From: Sphingobium chungbukense
GTDB taxonomy: Bacteria > Pseudomonadota > Alphaproteobacteria > Sphingomonadales > Sphingomonadaceae
Direction: 5' to 3'
Length of the DNA stretch: 64,000 bases
NCBI RefSeq assembly: GCF_001005725.1
Contig: NZ_LBIC01000009.1
Span: 310,001-374,000, forward strand
Position 1 is the stretch's first letter; every line of letters starts with the position of its first letter. Of the stretch, positions 1 to 8,468 are shown piece after piece. The position numbers and the translations under genes were made by a program. The notes under the pieces were generated by a model. It was not told the DNA's origin, searched no databases, and was given only the letters and a program-made list of their open reading frames with translations.

Positions 1-778
1 TGTAGAGCGAACCCTTCATCGCCAGCACGCCCAGATTGACCCCGCCCACCGGGGCGTCGGCATTGCCGTAATTCACGATGAGCCCCCGGATGCCGCAACT
101 GTCGAGCGACGATTCCCAGGTCGACATGCCCACGCCGTCGAACACCACGTGCACGCCCTCGCCATCGGTCAGCGCGCGGACGCGGCTCGCCGTATCCTCG
201 CTCTGGTAGAAGATGATATGATCGGCGCCTGCCGCTAGCGCCTTTTCGGCCTTTTCCTCCGTGCTGACCGTGCCGATGACGGTCGCGCCGATCGCCTTCA
301 GCCACTGGACCAGGATCAGGCCCACGCCCCCGGCGGCGGCGTGGACCAGCACGGGCCAGCCCGCCTCCACCCTGGCACAGCGTTCGACCAGAAGTTCGGC
401 GGTGCAGCCCTTCAGCAGCGCTGCGGCCGCCGTCTCGTCGTCGATGTCGTCGGGAATGGTGATCAGGGATGCGGCGGCGATGTTGCGGTGGGTCGCATAG
501 GCGCCTCGTTCGGGGCCGAAATAGCCGACGCGCTGGCCCGGCGCGAAATCGGTGACGCCGCCGCCGATCGCCTCGACCACGCCGACACCCTCCACGCCAA
601 GCTCGGCGGGGAGGGCGACGGGGTAGATGCCCCGTCGGTGATAGGTATCGATGAAATTCAGCCCCAGCACCCTATGCCGGACGCGGACTTCTCCGGCGGC
701 GGGAGCGGGAAGGTCGATATCATGAAAGGCGATGACCTCCGGCCCGCCATTGGTCTCTATCCGTGCGACGCGTGCCAT
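1..778 (-). CDS. NADPH:quinone oxidoreductase (zeta-crystallin type), 3' end cut by window
   Basis: Medium-chain dehydrogenase/reductase of the quinone oxidoreductase family, expected to reduce quinones or enones with NADPH in the cytoplasm. The N-terminus MARVARIETNGGPEV is followed by a GroES-like fold, then the nucleotide-binding signature HAAAGGVGLILVQW and a Rossmann region. The structural-zinc cysteine cluster of alcohol dehydrogenases is not visible, which fits the Zn-free Qor branch. About 259 residues are present; the C-terminus lies left of the window. It is the last visible gene of the minus-strand series that includes the YciI, DUF1330 and TonB receptor genes, only 12 bp after the YciI gene. 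Confidence 0.85.
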   Translation of the reverse strand, partial: MARVARIETNGGPEVIAFHDIDLPAPAAGEVRVRHRVLGLNFIDTYHRRGIYPVALPAELGVEGVGVVEAIGGGVTDFAPGQRVGYFGPERGAYATHRNIAAASLITIPDDIDDETAAAALLKGCTAELLVERCARVEAGWPVLVHAAAGGVGLILVQWLKAIGATVIGTVSTEEKAEKALAAGADHIIFYQSEDTASRVRALTDGEGVHVVFDGVGMSTWESSLDSCGIRGLIVNYGNADAPVGGVNLGVLAMKGSLY

Positions 779-790
779 GTTCCGTCTTCC

Positions 791-1096
791 TTACCAGGTC
801 TTGCCGCCCACCCAGTCACCTGCTGCCGCATTGAACGCGCGAATCTCGATGTCGGACCAGATCTGCGCCTTGTAATAGGGATCGGCTTCCAGCAGGGTGC
901 GCGCCTCCGCTTCGCTTTCGGCCTTCACGACCAGCAGCGATCCGGTGAAATTGCCTTCCTCGTCGCGCAGCGGCCCGGCGACGGCCAGCCGGTCCAGTCC
1001 GGCCTCGACGTGGGCGAGATGCTCCTTCAGCTTCTCCATGCGCGTGGCGGTGGCGCCGGGCTTGTCGCGGGTGATGATGGCGTATAATTTGGACAT
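791..1096 (-). CDS. YciI-like domain protein
   Basis: Small (101-residue) protein with the dimeric alpha/beta ferredoxin-like YCII fold: N-terminal strand MSKLYAIITRDKPG, and the C-terminal stretch DPYYKAQIWSDIEIRAFN typical of the family. In catabolic operons YciI proteins have been linked to ring-opening or dehydrochlorination chemistry, but most members are uncharacterised. Here it lies between a DUF1330 protein and a quinone oxidoreductase, so a role in the same pathway is likely by context only. Confidence 0.8.
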   Translation of the reverse strand: MSKLYAIITRDKPGATATRMEKLKEHLAHVEAGLDRLAVAGPLRDEEGNFTGSLLVVKAESEAEARTLLEADPYYKAQIWSDIEIRAFNAAAGDWVGGKTW

Positions 1097-1120
1097 GGTG
1101 CTTCCTTCCTTGGACTGGGA

Positions 1121-1426
1121 TCAACTGGCGATGGCTGGGGCTTCGATCAGCAGCACCTGGCAATCGGCGACGCCTTGGCGAAGCGTTCGCGCCTCGCCAT
1201 ATTCGGGCGAGTTCCAGAAGGCGAGCGCTGCCTCCCGGCTCGGCCATTGCGAAATGACGACGGACCCGCCATCGCCGAAACCCCCTTCGAGCAACTGGGC
1301 GCCGGGCGCGCGCATCAGATATTGGCCGCCGAATCTTTCGACCAGAGCGGCGGCCTTCGCGCCATAGCCCGACAGAAAGGCTTCGCGATCGGAGATGGTG
1401 GCCGTGACGATCATATAGGCGGGCAT
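1121..1426 (-). CDS. DUF1330 family protein
   Basis: A 101-residue ferredoxin-like alpha/beta-barrel protein. The features are MPAYMIVTATISDREAF at the N-terminus, GGQYLMRAPG in the middle, and VVISQWPSREAALAFWNSPEY, the DUF1330 hallmark. An upstream in-frame ATG at 1468 would add 14 residues, but MPAYMIV matches the family start. Function is unknown. It sits next to another ferredoxin-fold protein (YciI), and both may serve one catabolic route. Confidence 0.8.
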   Translation of the reverse strand: MPAYMIVTATISDREAFLSGYGAKAAALVERFGGQYLMRAPGAQLLEGGFGDGGSVVISQWPSREAALAFWNSPEYGEARTLRQGVADCQVLLIEAPAIAS

Positions 1427-1456
1427 GGGAAAGCTCCGGGGCTGGAGGAAGAAAGG

Positions 1457-1480
1457 GGGGACAGGCATGGGCCTGTCCCC
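1457..1480 (-). terminator. Hairpin after the TonB receptor gene
   Basis: Perfect 9-bp inverted repeat GGGGACAGG/CCTGTCCCC with a 6-nt loop, 23 bp past the receptor stop. Read on the minus strand the stem is followed by the pyrimidine run CCTTTCTTCC, as in a weak intrinsic terminator or attenuator before the DUF1330 gene. Confidence 0.55.
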
Positions 1481-1502
1481 GGCCCTGATTGATGGCCTTT
1501 CG

Positions 1503-3890
1503 TCAGAAGGACTTGCTGACCGTCAAACCATATTCGGGCTTGCGCGCGGGCGTGATGCCGAAACCGCGGGCATAGTCGCCGGTCGGTGTGCGGGCAGCGG
1601 CAAAGTCCAGATAGCGCAGGATGCCCAGCGGCGTTTCATCGCCCAGCACATTCTTGCCATAGACGGTGACGCGCAGCCCGTGGCTGTCGTACAGGCCGAA
1701 CTGCACATTCATCTGCGTCGAAGCGCCGCTCTCGGCCAGGTTGAGCACCTGATCGAAATAGCTGCTGCGATAGATGACGTCCGCGCCGGAGAAGACCGTC
1801 CAGTTATCGTCGACGGGGTGCTGGAAGCGCAGGCCGACCGTGCCGCTATGCTTGGAAACGAGCGGCGGGCGGTTGCCCGCGATCGAGGCGGCGTCGCGGC
1901 AGCCGGGCAGGTCGAGATTGACGGCCGAGCCGGTCTTGCACGAGCGGCCAAGCAGTTCGAGCGCCTTTTCGGCTTCCACGCCCTTGCGGATTTCGGCATC
2001 CAGGAAGGTGTAATTGAACTGGACCTTCAAGATATCGCCGACCAGCGGCAACTGGCCTTCCAGTTCGATACCGCGGATGCGCGTGCGGCCGATATTGACG
2101 CTATAGGAATCGACCACATTGTTGGCGACATAGGTGTTGGTCAGGACCTGGTTCTTATAGTCCTGCCAGAAGGCCGACAGGTTGAGATAGTCGAAACCGA
2201 ATTTCGACGTCTTCATACCGATTTCATAGTTGGTGAGCTTCTCTTCCTTGAAGATCGGCTCGGGCGCGCTGGTCTTGTTGAAACCGCCCGGCGAATTGCC
2301 CTGCGAGAACTGGGCATAGAAGGACAGGTTCCGTTCCGGCTTCCAGTTGACCGTGACGCGCGGCAAGGTCGCCTTGAAGGTCGCCTTGCGCGTGCCGGCG
2401 ACGCCCACGATCGTGTTCGGATTGGGCAGGACGACCGTCGCCAGATAGTCGGCGCTGAATACGTCGCCGATGCGGTATGTCGGCGTTTCGCTGCGCACCT
2501 TGTCGATCTGGTGACGCAGTTCCGCACCGACCGTCACCGTGCGGGTGACGTCGAAATCGAGGCCGCCGAAGAAGGCGAGGTTGCGCACGCGCCGCGTGTC
2601 GTCGAGCAATTCGGGGCCGACTTCGTTCAGTTCCAGATATTCGGACATGCCGCTCTGCTTGTCCACGCTGTGGAACATGCCCAGGCGCCAGCGGAAGCGG
2701 TCGGCCGAGGGAGAGGTCAGGCGACCTTCATAGGTCTGCGTCTTGCGGCGCGTTCCCGTGGTGGTTTCGAAGCTCGACTTGCGGCAATCCTGATTGGGCA
2801 GGGCGTAGAAGGAACGCCCGCACAGGGACTGCGGCAGGAAATATACGCCGCGCGCATCATAGGTCTGGTCGAGGCCCGTGACTTCCTGGAGGTCGCTGTA
2901 ACCGGCCTGGAAGGACGCCTCATAGCCCGACCCGGCGATATCCCACGAGATGTCGCCGATGAAACGGTCCGCATTGCGGTACAGGCCGGGGCGCAGCAGG
3001 CGATCGGTGTTCGCGCCGAACCGGGTCATGGGCTTCACCACGCCGCAATAATAGGGGCGGGTGGACAGGAAGCAGTTGTTCGCGCTGGCCGGCTGGAGTC
3101 CGATGGCGAAATGGCCGTCATCGTCGGTCTGGTGCAGCCAGCGGACGGAGGCCTTGATATCCTCGGTCGGGTCGAAGAACAGGCCGGCGGTATATTGGCG
3201 GCTGCTCTGGTCGCCCAGCCGTTCGCCTCGCACGGCGTCGTTCTTCCACTGGCCGTCAATGTCGAACAGCTTCAATCCGGCCTGGAAGCCGATACCGTCC
3301 ATGATCGGGCCCGACAGGGATGCGCTCAGTTCACGACGGTCGAAATTGCCGAGCGTGCCAGAAACCCGGCCCTCGAAATCCTTGGTCGGACGCTTGAGAA
3401 CTACGTTGACCGCGCCGCTCAGCGTCCCACGACCAAATACGGCCGACTGAGGTCCCTTGATGACTTCGACTCGTTCAATATTCGCAAGGTCGAGCGATGA
3501 GAAATCACCGAAATAGGGCGCGCCATCCAGGAAGATGCCGACCTTGCCGTCGCTGAACAGGATATTGGACGCGCCGCGGATGACCGGGCGATCACCACCG
3601 CGGCCGAAGGATTGCTGCATCTGGAAACCCGGCGTGAAGGCGGCGAGGTCTGAAACGCTCTGCGCCATCTTGTCCTGGATCAACGCGCTGTTGAAGGCGT
3701 TGACCGCAATCGGCACCTCGAGCAGCGTTTCCGCCCGCTTGCGCGCTGTCACGACGATCGCGTCCGCGGATTCGGCGCTGGCGGCGGGATCGCCGGCATT
3801 TTGTGCGGAGGCTGGCGTGGTGGCCAGGCCGATCATCGCGGTCGAGATGATGAGCGCGACCCTGTGTGCTGAACTCTTTGTTTTTTTCAT
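1503..3890 (-). CDS. TonB-dependent outer-membrane receptor
   Basis: About 795 residues. A signal peptide beginning MKKTKSSAHRVALIIS is followed by ASAQ, a TonB-box-like DAIVVTARKR, a plug domain (IERVEVIKGPQSAVFGRGTLSGAVNVV) and a C-terminal beta-barrel ending in aromatic SF. It belongs to the sphingomonad receptor group that imports organic substrates rather than only siderophores. The ATG at 3890 was chosen because it starts directly at the signal peptide; an upstream in-frame ATG adds 21 residues without one. It has its own AT-rich upstream region (3891-4168) and precedes the DUF1330, YciI and quinone reductase genes. The substrate is unknown. Confidence 0.9.
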   Translation of the reverse strand: MKKTKSSAHRVALIISTAMIGLATTPASAQNAGDPAASAESADAIVVTARKRAETLLEVPIAVNAFNSALIQDKMAQSVSDLAAFTPGFQMQQSFGRGGDRPVIRGASNILFSDGKVGIFLDGAPYFGDFSSLDLANIERVEVIKGPQSAVFGRGTLSGAVNVVLKRPTKDFEGRVSGTLGNFDRRELSASLSGPIMDGIGFQAGLKLFDIDGQWKNDAVRGERLGDQSSRQYTAGLFFDPTEDIKASVRWLHQTDDDGHFAIGLQPASANNCFLSTRPYYCGVVKPMTRFGANTDRLLRPGLYRNADRFIGDISWDIAGSGYEASFQAGYSDLQEVTGLDQTYDARGVYFLPQSLCGRSFYALPNQDCRKSSFETTTGTRRKTQTYEGRLTSPSADRFRWRLGMFHSVDKQSGMSEYLELNEVGPELLDDTRRVRNLAFFGGLDFDVTRTVTVGAELRHQIDKVRSETPTYRIGDVFSADYLATVVLPNPNTIVGVAGTRKATFKATLPRVTVNWKPERNLSFYAQFSQGNSPGGFNKTSAPEPIFKEEKLTNYEIGMKTSKFGFDYLNLSAFWQDYKNQVLTNTYVANNVVDSYSVNIGRTRIRGIELEGQLPLVGDILKVQFNYTFLDAEIRKGVEAEKALELLGRSCKTGSAVNLDLPGCRDAASIAGNRPPLVSKHSGTVGLRFQHPVDDNWTVFSGADVIYRSSYFDQVLNLAESGASTQMNVQFGLYDSHGLRVTVYGKNVLGDETPLGILRYLDFAAARTPTGDYARGFGITPARKPEYGLTVSKSF

Positions 3891-3961
3891 TTCCGAAATG
3901 CTCCCCCTCAAGTAACGGCTCCTGGCCGCGATCGGGGGCAGCATTGCGACCATGCGCTAAG

Positions 3962-3973
3962 TTGTCCAGACAA
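3962..3973. promoter_or_regulatory. Palindrome in the TonB receptor promoter region
   Basis: TTGTC-CA-GACAA, a perfect 5-bp inverted repeat with a 2-nt spacer, in an AT-rich stretch (AAATTTTAAAAATTTA follows) about 75 bp upstream of the receptor ATG. The local base composition differs sharply from the GC-rich genes around it. It resembles the dyads bound by GntR-type repressors, but which regulator uses it cannot be told. The rest of 3891-4168 holds no gene that I can support. Confidence 0.35.
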
Positions 3974-4168
3974 ATTTTAAAAATTTATCCGTATAAATTT
4001 CCCGGTTCATATCTATTCTGCGGGGGTGTGGCCGAAAAGCCCCACGGATCGACGTGCCGATCTGGCGCCAATATGGAATGCGCGATGTCGCCGGATCCTG
4101 GCGTCGCCTGAAGGTGCCTTTTGGCGTTAGCGGATGGGTGCCGTTCTACATTCCGGGAGGCGATCGCT

Positions 4169-5077
4169 TCACTGCGCCGGTCGCGCGGTTGGCGGCGACA
4201 CCTTGCGGCGTTCGTCGGCCCATTTCCTGAAGGCGGTCCATGTCGTTTCATTGGGCCGGGCGTCGTCCGCCGGCGGGGCCTGCCTATAGGTTGGATAATG
4301 TGCCGCGATCTCATCCTTCAACAGAGTGGGCAGGGCATCGAAACTGTCCAGCTTCGTGCCCACGGCATTGAAGACCAGTTGTCCCTGGCGTCCCCGCATC
4401 TTCATCCACGGCATCCAGTCGGAGATGCGGACCCAGGAGATCGACGGATAAGCGGTGGGATTCTTCGTGTCGAGGATTTCGTCGGCGCGGGCGATGAAGT
4501 CGAAAATCTCCATCGCGTGATATTGGCCGCCGACATAGTCCTGATAATCGCCGGAAAGGACATTATGATAGAATAGCGGAATTTCCAGAGGCATGGCCAG
4601 CCACTGGCCCATGCGCTTGTAATGGGACTGGAAAGGCTTGCCGTCGGCGGAATAGGGGAAGGTGGTGGGCACGTTCACCGGATCATTGGCAATCTGCATC
4701 ACCTCCACGGCCTCACCCGTCCATGGATTGGTCCAGTTGCGGATCACCTCACCCGTTTTCGGGTCGGTGAACAGCATCACTTCGCGGCTGACCTGACGAT
4801 AGCCCTTGCCGCGCTTGGGATCGATGACGGTCGCGCACTGGCGGATATTCATGCCTTCGCCGGTGAACAGCAGCCGGTCGGGTTCGCCCGCGACGCGGGA
4901 GAAGATCTTGCCGGTCCAGTGATAGACCGCCGGTGTGCCGTCCTTCGCACCGCATTGGGCGCGTTTCATGATATCGACGGCGTCTTCGGGCTTGTCCGGA
5001 TCGAGCGTCCTCGCGGCAAGCGGCGTTGCCGCGAGGATGACGATTCCACTGAAACCTGCCAGGATATTTCTGATCAT
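4169..5077 (-). CDS. DUF1838 family protein, exported
   Basis: A 302-residue protein with a signal peptide (MIRNILAGFSGIVILAATPLAAR). The body has the DUF1838 pattern: WTGKIFSRV early, NPWTGEAVEV, a long Trp/Tyr-rich middle, and ISDWMPWMKMRGRQGQLVF near the C-terminus. The biochemical function is unknown, although such proteins recur in sphingomonad and mycobacterial catabolic clusters beside TonB receptors and oxidoreductases. It follows the cytochrome c gene by 39 bp on the same strand and is probably the last gene of that operon. Confidence 0.75.
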   Translation of the reverse strand: MIRNILAGFSGIVILAATPLAARTLDPDKPEDAVDIMKRAQCGAKDGTPAVYHWTGKIFSRVAGEPDRLLFTGEGMNIRQCATVIDPKRGKGYRQVSREVMLFTDPKTGEVIRNWTNPWTGEAVEVMQIANDPVNVPTTFPYSADGKPFQSHYKRMGQWLAMPLEIPLFYHNVLSGDYQDYVGGQYHAMEIFDFIARADEILDTKNPTAYPSISWVRISDWMPWMKMRGRQGQLVFNAVGTKLDSFDALPTLLKDEIAAHYPTYRQAPPADDARPNETTWTAFRKWADERRKVSPPTARPAQ

Positions 5078-5116
5078 TTCACATCGCCCCTTTCCGGTCC
5101 GGCCCCGTTGTTGTGG

Positions 5117-5491
5117 TTACTTGCTGCCTTCGTCTTGCATATAGTCGATGATGGCCTTCCGCTTCGCGGCATCCGCTATGCCTGGAAAATTCATGCGTGT
5201 GCCGGGCACCAGGGCGGTGGGGGCGGCAATGTAGGCGTCGAGCTTTTCCGCTGTCCAGACGATCCCGCTGTCCTTCATGGCGTTGGAATATTTGAAATTG
5301 GGCTGGCTTGCCGCCGCCTTGCCGAGGATGCCGTGGAGATTGGGGGCCGACAGGCCGCCCGCGCCCGGCTTGAAACTGTGGCAGGTCGTGCATTGGGCGA
5401 TGGGATTGGCGGGCGCTGCGGCCTGCTGCCCGCCGCAACCCGCCAGTATCAGCGTGGTGAGGGCAAGCGCGGTGGGTGCAATGATCTTCAT
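5117..5491 (-). CDS. Lipoprotein class I cytochrome c
   Basis: A 124-residue periplasmic electron carrier. The lipobox LILAGC is at residues 14-19, the haem-binding motif C34-TT-C37-H38 follows, and Met100 in GTRMNFPG is the probable axial ligand. The size and the KYSNAMKDSGIVW segment match the mitochondrial-like cytochrome c group. It lies 21 bp after the FAD-linked oxidase gene, so it is the likely electron acceptor of that flavoprotein, as in flavocytochrome hydroxylases of the p-cresol methylhydroxylase type. That pairing is inferred from context. The lipobox suggests membrane anchoring. Confidence 0.9.
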   Translation of the reverse strand: MKIIAPTALALTTLILAGCGGQQAAAPANPIAQCTTCHSFKPGAGGLSAPNLHGILGKAAASQPNFKYSNAMKDSGIVWTAEKLDAYIAAPTALVPGTRMNFPGIADAAKRKAIIDYMQDEGSK

Positions 5492-5512
5492 GATGGTGGT
5501 TCCTGGAATGGA

Positions 5513-7081
5513 TCAGGCAAAGCCCAGGACGCCGGGGTTCATCAGTCCCCGGGGGTCAAGCGCCTGTTTGATGGTGGAAAGGAGATGGTCGGGTGCCGGC
5601 GACAGCGCCGCGCGGAAGGGGTATGTGCGTCCGATCTGGTTGGACGCCGCGCCCAGGCTGCGGAACAGGTCCACGGTTTCCCGGCGGAGCCGGTCGACCA
5701 GCGCCCGCCCCTGCGGATTGGGAACAGGTTCCTCGAAAGCGGCCAGATGCGCCGGATCGGGCGCGCTGCGATGCAAGGGCTGCCACCTGTCCTGCCAGTG
5801 GAAGACGGGTTCGAAACTGAAGCAGTGATTGGCGAGGGCGGAGACGAGGCGCGTATAGCGCACGCCATGCGCCGCCATCTCTTCCGCATGCGGTGCGATC
5901 ATCGCGTCGAAGGCGTCGATCAGCCGATGCGCGTCGGAATGGGCGACCTTGGCATTGAGAGCGGCCCAGCGCCCGCCTCTGGGACCGAGCACGCCGTTCA
6001 GATTGGCGAAGATTTCGGCGCGGGCGACACGGGGAATGGTCGGCGTGACTGCGCTGCCGCCCCGTCGGCTGGCGATATGATGGGCGGCGGCCAGATCCGC
6101 CTCGACGGCGGCGGCGCAGCGTCCGGCGGCGGTCAGGTGGAGCGAGAAATGGCCCTCGGGAATGAAGTCCGTGCCGCCCTTGGCGAGCGCAGCCAGGGCC
6201 TTCACCGCCTTGAACGCGCCGCCGGCCTCGCGCGCGACCGAAACGGCGGTCTTCGCCATGGTCGATGCATCGGCATGGACCGCGTCCGCCGCGCTCGGAT
6301 CCAGAATATAGATCTCCTCCGCCAGATCGGCGCGCGCCATTTCACACAGGGCGTCGGCGGCCTGCCTGATGTCGCTGAACGCAAAGCTCGCATAGCCTTG
6401 TTCGGCAGGGGTGCGGATCAGACGGAACGTCGCTTCGGTCTTGATGCCGAACATGCCGCCGTCATGGGTGAAGAGGCCGGTCAGGTCCGGGCCGAAGCTA
6501 CGCAATATGGGTTTGCTGGGCTGGGCAAGCGCACCCTGGCCCGTCCGCAACAGGGTGCCGTCGGCAAGCACGACCTCCATCCCCAGCACATTGTCCGCCG
6601 CCGATCCGTAGCGGGCCGATCCAAAGAACAGCGCGCCATGGCCAAGCCCGCCGCCGACCGTGGCGCCCGCGCCCGAAAAAGTGCCGATGAACGGCATGCG
6701 CAAGCCGAGCGGCTTCAAGGCGTTGTTGATCTGCTTCCAGGTCACGCCCGCCTGGACGGTGATCGTCATATCCTCCTGCGCGATGTCGAGGATGCGGTTC
6801 ATGCCCCGCATGTCGATCGTCACCGCGCCGGGGCCGGGCGCGGCATAGCCGCCGGTATAGCTGAGGCCGCCGCCGCGCGGGATGACGGCATGGCCCAGCG
6901 CCGTCGCTGCCGCGACCGCCGATGCCAGTTCGGCCGCATCCTTCGGCACGACCACGGCAACGGGCCGCTCGCCCGTCACATGGACGTCGTGCATGGCCAG
7001 CGTCAGCGCGTCGTCGTCGGTGCGTACGGCTTCGGCGGGCAGGCGGGCTTTCAGGGCATCGATCAGCGCGTCGTCGTTCAC
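5513..7081 (-). CDS. FAD-binding (PCMH-type) oxidoreductase
   Basis: 522 residues. An N-terminal FAD_binding_4 domain (VVVPKDAAELASAV, then GGGLSYTGGY and GGGLGHGALFFGSARYG) is followed by a substrate-binding cap and the C-terminal DPRGLMNPGVLGF typical of vanillyl-alcohol-oxidase-like flavoproteins. These oxidise phenolic or alcohol substrates and often pass electrons to cytochrome c, whose gene follows directly. The GTG start at 7081 overlaps the TGA of the upstream membrane-protein gene (translational coupling). The reading frame stays open further upstream but is antisense-like there. No signal peptide is visible although the probable partner is periplasmic. Confidence 0.85.
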   Translation of the reverse strand: MNDDALIDALKARLPAEAVRTDDDALTLAMHDVHVTGERPVAVVVPKDAAELASAVAAATALGHAVIPRGGGLSYTGGYAAPGPGAVTIDMRGMNRILDIAQEDMTITVQAGVTWKQINNALKPLGLRMPFIGTFSGAGATVGGGLGHGALFFGSARYGSAADNVLGMEVVLADGTLLRTGQGALAQPSKPILRSFGPDLTGLFTHDGGMFGIKTEATFRLIRTPAEQGYASFAFSDIRQAADALCEMARADLAEEIYILDPSAADAVHADASTMAKTAVSVAREAGGAFKAVKALAALAKGGTDFIPEGHFSLHLTAAGRCAAAVEADLAAAHHIASRRGGSAVTPTIPRVARAEIFANLNGVLGPRGGRWAALNAKVAHSDAHRLIDAFDAMIAPHAEEMAAHGVRYTRLVSALANHCFSFEPVFHWQDRWQPLHRSAPDPAHLAAFEEPVPNPQGRALVDRLRRETVDLFRSLGAASNQIGRTYPFRAALSPAPDHLLSTIKQALDPRGLMNPGVLGFA

Positions 7082-7740
7082 ATCGGCTTCCAGATGCTGA
7101 CGACGGTGATCGCTGTGATGAACACCCACAGCAGCAGCAGGACCGAGGTAGCGCGGACATAGGTGCGCTTGATGATGGCGTTGGTCTCGTCGGTCGGCCC
7201 TTCGCGGGCCATGATCGCCCAGGTACGGAAATGCGCGATGAGCGCCAGGCGAATGCCGACCCCGCACATCATGACGCAGGCGAACAGCGCCAGCTTCCAG
7301 CGCAGCCATTGCGGCATGTCCCATGCCCCGCCGATCAGGCCGGTGGCGACGCCCAGCAACACGGCCATCAGCACATAGCGCGACGTGCGATCGATGGCGC
7401 CCAGCGTCTTGCCGATGCGGCTGTGACGCAGGCGATGGACCAGTTCGACGAACCCGAACCAGAACGCGCCGAAGATGCCGAAGCCGATCGCCGTGGCCTC
7501 GCCGCCCGGGATATAGCCGTAGAGGGCGGCGATGGCCGGGCCGAGGCTTGCCTGTAGCACAAGGGCATAGCGGACATGCTGGTCGACATGCATCACATGC
7601 TCCATCAGCCGCGACCGCTCCTCGAACGGCATGCGGTCGCTGTAGGATACATAGCGATAGGTGCTGTTGATCACGAATTCGGAACCGAGCCAATAGCCCA
7701 GCACCGCGATATGGGCGGCGAGCAGCCAGGCGACGATCAT
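7078..7740 (-). CDS. Integral membrane protein of unknown function
   Basis: 220 residues with about five hydrophobic segments (near residues 2-25, 60-80, 83-98, 120-138, 150-170 and 198-215). The histidines in RLMEHVMHVDQHVRYAL lie before the first paired helices. The fold recalls four-helix cytochrome or CopD-like membrane proteins, but I do not recognise a named family. It overlaps the upstream gene by 4 bp and the FAD oxidase by 3-4 bp, which places it firmly in the operon. A role in membrane electron transfer next to a cytochrome c and a flavoprotein is only a guess. Confidence 0.6.
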   Translation of the reverse strand: MIVAWLLAAHIAVLGYWLGSEFVINSTYRYVSYSDRMPFEERSRLMEHVMHVDQHVRYALVLQASLGPAIAALYGYIPGGEATAIGFGIFGAFWFGFVELVHRLRHSRIGKTLGAIDRTSRYVLMAVLLGVATGLIGGAWDMPQWLRWKLALFACVMMCGVGIRLALIAHFRTWAIMAREGPTDETNAIIKRTYVRATSVLLLLWVFITAITVVSIWKPM

Positions 7741-8468
7741 GCGACCGTCTCCGTCCGGTCATAGGCGGTCAGTTCATAGGCGGTCTGCATATAGCCGCCG
7801 ACCGCGGCCTTCAGCAGCACATAGTCGCCATCGTCTGTGCACCACAGGTCGTAGGGCGGATGTTCCAGCAGCAGGCCGGGAATGTCGGTGAAGCGGAAAT
7901 GCAGCGCGTCGAACTTGCCGGCGGCGACCTTCACCGTTTCGCGCCCGACAAATTCGATGGCGAGATCGATCGGGAACAGCATCGGCCCGGTCGCGCCGCG
8001 ATGGTCGGGGGATGACAGCAGGATGTTGCGGAACACCTGCACGCCCGGCCCCTGCGACAGGTTGTAGAGGTTGAGCAGGAAGCCGTCATTGACCATCGCG
8101 TGATTGCCGAAGGCCACCAGCGGCGTGTCCAGTTCCATGCGCTGGGAAACCCGTCCTTCGACGGTCGTCATGGCTTCGCATTCGGCAAATGTGTCCGCGA
8201 AACGGAACCAGCCCGAACCGCGGAATTCGCCGCCCACGGCGATGCGCACGAAGCTTTCCTTCGGCAGGCCGTCGCTGCCGATGCGCAGGTTGACGTCGCG
8301 GACGACGGACGGGGCATCGTCGATCTGCCCGTGCGCCGCGATCGTGCGGCAGCCATCGGCATGGAAATCCATGCGGAAATGTTCACGGCCACGACCCTGT
8401 CCCATGCGCTCCGGCTTGGTGCTGGTATAGAGGATCGTGCCGGTTACGCTGCGGGTTACACCATTCAT
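7737..8468 (-). CDS. Hypothetical protein of the overlapped operon
   Basis: 243 residues without a signal peptide or transmembrane segment. The sequence is rich in predicted beta strands (GTILYTSTKPERM, EHFRMDFHADGCRTIAAHGQID, VKVAAGKFDALHFRFTDIP, DLWCTDDGDYVLLKAAVGG). It resembles the beta-barrel layout of DUF3108/lipocalin-like proteins, but no motif allows a firm assignment. Both ends overlap the neighbours by 4 bp (ATGA), so translation is coupled to the nitrilase-fold gene upstream and the membrane protein downstream. Confidence 0.6.
   Translation of the reverse strand: MNGVTRSVTGTILYTSTKPERMGQGRGREHFRMDFHADGCRTIAAHGQIDDAPSVVRDVNLRIGSDGLPKESFVRIAVGGEFRGSGWFRFADTFAECEAMTTVEGRVSQRMELDTPLVAFGNHAMVNDGFLLNLYNLSQGPGVQVFRNILLSSPDHRGATGPMLFPIDLAIEFVGRETVKVAAGKFDALHFRFTDIPGLLLEHPPYDLWCTDDGDYVLLKAAVGGYMQTAYELTAYDRTETVA

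Noticed and set aside
4622..7162. 846-residue plus-strand open frame opposite the cytochrome and FAD oxidase genes
   Set aside because: Antisense frame without any domain or signal; the minus strand has clear haem and FAD motifs and overlapped genes.
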